From: Planctomycetaceae bacterium
GTDB taxonomy: Bacteria > Planctomycetota > Phycisphaerae > Tepidisphaerales > Tepidisphaeraceae
Length of the DNA stretch: 64,000 bases
Reading direction: 5' to 3'
NCBI GenBank assembly: GCA_027487775.1
Contig: JAIYCY010000016.1
Location: forward strand, 62,001 to 126,000
Shown: in pieces, positions 61,717-64,000 of the stretch
Numbering within the stretch: position 1 is the stretch's first letter
Layout: each line of letters opens with the position of its first letter
Translations under genes and position numbers: made by a program
Notes under the pieces: model-generated
Databases searched by the model: none
What the model was told of the DNA's origin: nothing
Seen by the model: the letters and a program-made list of their open reading frames with translations, nothing else

Positions 61717-63045
61717 ATGAATCGATCGCTCGGCGAACATCATCACCTGATCCGGCGATTGCTCGTCGTCTTGATTCTACTCAGCGTCGTGGCCCGCATC
61801 GTCTACTGGCTGCCCAAGCCGCACGACGAGTCGGCTCTTGCCGCCCTTCCCGATCAACTCGAATACCTTCGCCTCGCCGACACACTTCGATCAACCGGCG
61901 AACTCGCGATGGTCGACCCGCGCTTCGCTGACACCGTCCGTGCCTTTCGACTGCCCGGCTATCCGGCATGGGTCGCGCTACTCCAATCACATCCGCCCAC
62001 AATCCGCATCGCACAGTCCGTCCTCGATGGATTCACCGTCCTCGCCACCTTCATCCTGGCCCGACGCTTCGTCTCGCCGCGTCTTTCGCTGCTCGCTGCG
62101 GCATTCGTCGCGCTCGATCCTGGCCTCGCCTACTTCAGCGGACTCATTCTCTCGGAATCACTCTTCACTTCGATCATCACGATGGGATTCGCGTGCCTCG
62201 CATGGGGCACCCCACCCACGCGGGCCATCACGCCCGAAGACCATTCTTCGAACCGTCGGCGGGGAAAGCGCCTCTGGTGGATCGGCGTCCTTTTGCTCGC
62301 CTCGGCATGCCTCATCCGCAGCACCGCGCTCCCGCTCGCACTGCTCGCCCCGCTGATCTCCGCCGCCTCCGTTGCACGGATGGAGTCCGTCCGACCGCGC
62401 ATTCCCGTCGCGCTCTCGGTCGCGCTGCTCGTCGCAGTCGTGATCTTCCCGTGGGCCCTTCGCAATCGCCTCGTGGTCGGATCATGGATTTTCACAAGCT
62501 CCAACGACGGCTTCACTCTCTACGATGGCGCTCACCCCGACGCCACCGGCACGAGTGATCAATCCCACATCCTCGGCACGCTCCCGCCCGAAAGCCTCGA
62601 CGAAGTCGCTCGCGATCAGTTCCTGCGCACGCTCGCGTTCGACTTCATTCAAGATCATCCCGAACGATTCGCAAAGCTGGCCTTCAACAAGCTCGCCCGC
62701 ACATGGTACCCCGCGCCGCAGAGTGCCCAGTTCGGCCGATCTACAGCCATGCGGTGGATTGCACTGAGCCACGGGATTCCGTTGCTCGCCCTTGCGATCC
62801 TCGGGTTGCTCGTTTCGGACATTTCATGGCGGCATCGATTGTTTCTGATCGCGCCCGCAGTGGTCATTTCGCTGTCGGTGATCATGGCGGTCGGTTCGCT
62901 GCGGTATCGACTCCCCGCGCATCCCACGCTCGCCGTGCTTGCCGCCGCGGGGGTTATGACACTCCTTCGGTCACGACCTTCTTCCGTCAGTTCGACAAAC
63001 AGCGAACATCGCACGCCGGAAATCGACGATCGCCGGATAGAATGA
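61717..63045 (+). CDS. GT-C type membrane glycosyltransferase-like protein
   Basis: Integral membrane protein of 442 residues with about ten hydrophobic segments. The first external loop carries acidic residues (DQLEYLRLADTLRSTGELA...FRLPGYPAWVALL) in the manner of ArnT/PMT-type (GT39/GT83) enzymes, which use polyprenyl-phosphate sugars. The next loops (ALDPGLAYFSGLILSESLFT, IRSTALPLALLAPL) also fit that group. It is followed 8 bases later by the AsmA-like gene, so the two are probably cotranscribed and both act on the envelope. The sugar and acceptor are unknown. Confidence 0.8.
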   Translation: MNRSLGEHHHLIRRLLVVLILLSVVARIVYWLPKPHDESALAALPDQLEYLRLADTLRSTGELAMVDPRFADTVRAFRLPGYPAWVALLQSHPPTIRIAQSVLDGFTVLATFILARRFVSPRLSLLAAAFVALDPGLAYFSGLILSESLFTSIITMGFACLAWGTPPTRAITPEDHSSNRRRGKRLWWIGVLLLASACLIRSTALPLALLAPLISAASVARMESVRPRIPVALSVALLVAVVIFPWALRNRLVVGSWIFTSSNDGFTLYDGAHPDATGTSDQSHILGTLPPESLDEVARDQFLRTLAFDFIQDHPERFAKLAFNKLARTWYPAPQSAQFGRSTAMRWIALSHGIPLLALAILGLLVSDISWRHRLFLIAPAVVISLSVIMAVGSLRYRLPAHPTLAVLAAAGVMTLLRSRPSSVSSTNSEHRTPEIDDRRIE

Positions 63046-63052
63046 TGGACTG

Positions 63053-64000
63053 ATGACCGATCCCGCCCCGACATCGCGACACGTCGACGTGCTTCGCCAT
63101 CCGGTCTCGCCGCAGACGCTGCGCCGAATCACCTGGCGGCCGCGCGCGGGATTTCGATTCGCTCGCCGCATCGTTATCTCGCTCGCCGTCGCGGTCATCC
63201 TTCTCGCCGTCATCGCGGTCGCTGCATTTCAATACTTCACCGCCGAGCATCGCGTCATACCGCGCGTCGAAAGCTTCATCGCATCCGTCACTGGAGGCCA
63301 CGTCACGATCGGACGTGTCCGCATCGCGCTCACCGACGGCATCGAGATCGGCGATCTGTCCATCCGAACGCCCGACGATCAATCGCTCCTGCTCTCGGCC
63401 CGCTCGCTTCGTCTGGACACGCCACTCTGGACGCTCCTGTTCACGCCCGTGTCCGAATGGCGCGTTCAGGCGATCGCGCCCGAGCTCTTCGTGGTCGAAG
63501 ACGCAGCCACAGGTCGATGGAACTTCCAAGCCCTGAATCCGCCCGGCCGACAAGACGAGTTAATCAACCCGCCCACGACAGACCTCGGCACCGTCGGCCC
63601 GCGTCGCGCCTCGGCTCCGCCGCTACCGCAAATCGTCCTTCGCAGCGCCATCGTCCATCGACAAATCATCCGCAATCATCAACCCACCGACCTCCAGGCG
63701 CTGACCCTCGAAGGACAACTCCTGCCGCAATCCGGCACATCCAGTTACGGCTTTCAATTGCAAAGCCGCGCCCGGACTGATTCACGCACCGCGGTGGGCC
63801 CGACGCTTCGCGGGGCTTTCAGCCTCGAAACCGGGCAAATCCTCTGCCACATGTCCGACCTCTCACTCGATGAGGTCGGCGCATTGCTTCCCGAAAAGGT
63901 ACGAACATTCTGGCAGCGCCTCTCACCCCGTGGAAAGGTCTCGGTCCCCCAGCTGATCGTCTTCCGACGCGACGATGGAGGCGGATTCGATCTGAGCATC
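63053..64000 (+). CDS. AsmA-like envelope protein (3' partial)
   Basis: Open to the right edge; 316 residues are visible. A short cytoplasmic basic stretch precedes one membrane helix (IVISLAVAVILLAVIAVAAF). After it comes the repeat pattern of the AsmA/TamB/DUF748 group: VESFIASVTGGHVTIGRVRIALTDGIEIGDLSIRTPDD, then LLSARSLRLDTPLWTLLFTP and WRVQAIAPELFVVED. Such proteins bridge the two membranes and are thought to carry phospholipids. ATG 63053 lies 8 bases after the preceding stop. A Pro-rich loop sits near residue 165-190. Confidence 0.82.
   Translation, partial: MTDPAPTSRHVDVLRHPVSPQTLRRITWRPRAGFRFARRIVISLAVAVILLAVIAVAAFQYFTAEHRVIPRVESFIASVTGGHVTIGRVRIALTDGIEIGDLSIRTPDDQSLLLSARSLRLDTPLWTLLFTPVSEWRVQAIAPELFVVEDAATGRWNFQALNPPGRQDELINPPTTDLGTVGPRRASAPPLPQIVLRSAIVHRQIIRNHQPTDLQALTLEGQLLPQSGTSSYGFQLQSRARTDSRTAVGPTLRGAFSLETGQILCHMSDLSLDEVGALLPEKVRTFWQRLSPRGKVSVPQLIVFRRDDGGGFDLSI

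Overview
The window looks like a stretch of chromosome from a Planctomycetota bacterium, most likely class Phycisphaerae. The support is moderate. It is GC-rich throughout. The M14 peptidase at 41454-42989 pairs a dockerin-like EF-hand repeat (DTNFDG...DFDLDG) with a PEP-CTERM tail, a combination common in that class. Several genes imply a Gram-negative envelope: lptB, an AsmA-like protein, lipoproteins and a LolA-like protein. I found no rRNA, tRNA, insertion sequence, prophage or CRISPR array. The assignment rests on gene content and not on a marker gene comparison.

Layout. 1-19 kb: a GGDEF/EAL protein, an isolated nuoH with a large insertion, hrpA, a lipoprotein, ribH, a TraB/GumN-like protein, a PilZ-REC-degenerate Hpt protein, a GH57 enzyme, glmS, a small zinc protein and a large secreted DUF4091/CBM9-like protein. 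19-28 kb: a structured RNA candidate with a strong terminator, a family 4 uracil-DNA glycosylase, a repeat-bearing leader, dnaA, a squalene/phytoene synthase, icd, lptB, a non-coding region with three DnaA-box-like sites, and a nitrilase-family amidase. 28-41 kb: an HDOD-GGDEF regulator, a PEGA lipoprotein, ispH, sucD, rho, a PUR-like protein with repeats, an apparently inactive glutamine amidotransferase, queD, a polyprenyl synthetase, a glycosyltransferase and a HAD phosphatase. 41-52 kb: the M14 peptidase, a RidA-family protein head-to-head with trpE, isolated atpD, an esterase, pgi, sthA and a LolA-like protein. 52-64 kb: glnA followed by a circularly permuted ATP-grasp, alpha-E and transglutaminase cassette, then rplU, a GyrI-like protein, an AI-2E family permease, a cysteine desulfurase, an abundant-looking lipoprotein, a GT-C membrane protein and the start of an AsmA-like protein.

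Most genes are housekeeping genes in very short transcription units, and both strands are used. Subunits that are normally clustered stand alone here: nuoH, sucD, atpD, trpE, rplU and lptB. The clearest functional block is the same-strand run glnA, ATP-grasp, alpha-E and transglutaminase (52.3-57.5 kb), which resembles the predicted peptide amidoligase clusters. The most novel-looking single element is the structured RNA near 19.5-19.7 kb. Second-tier items are the dead amidotransferase with a proline-rich insert, the PilZ-REC-degenerate Hpt protein, and a set of unrelated intergenic tandem repeats that share a 19-bp period.
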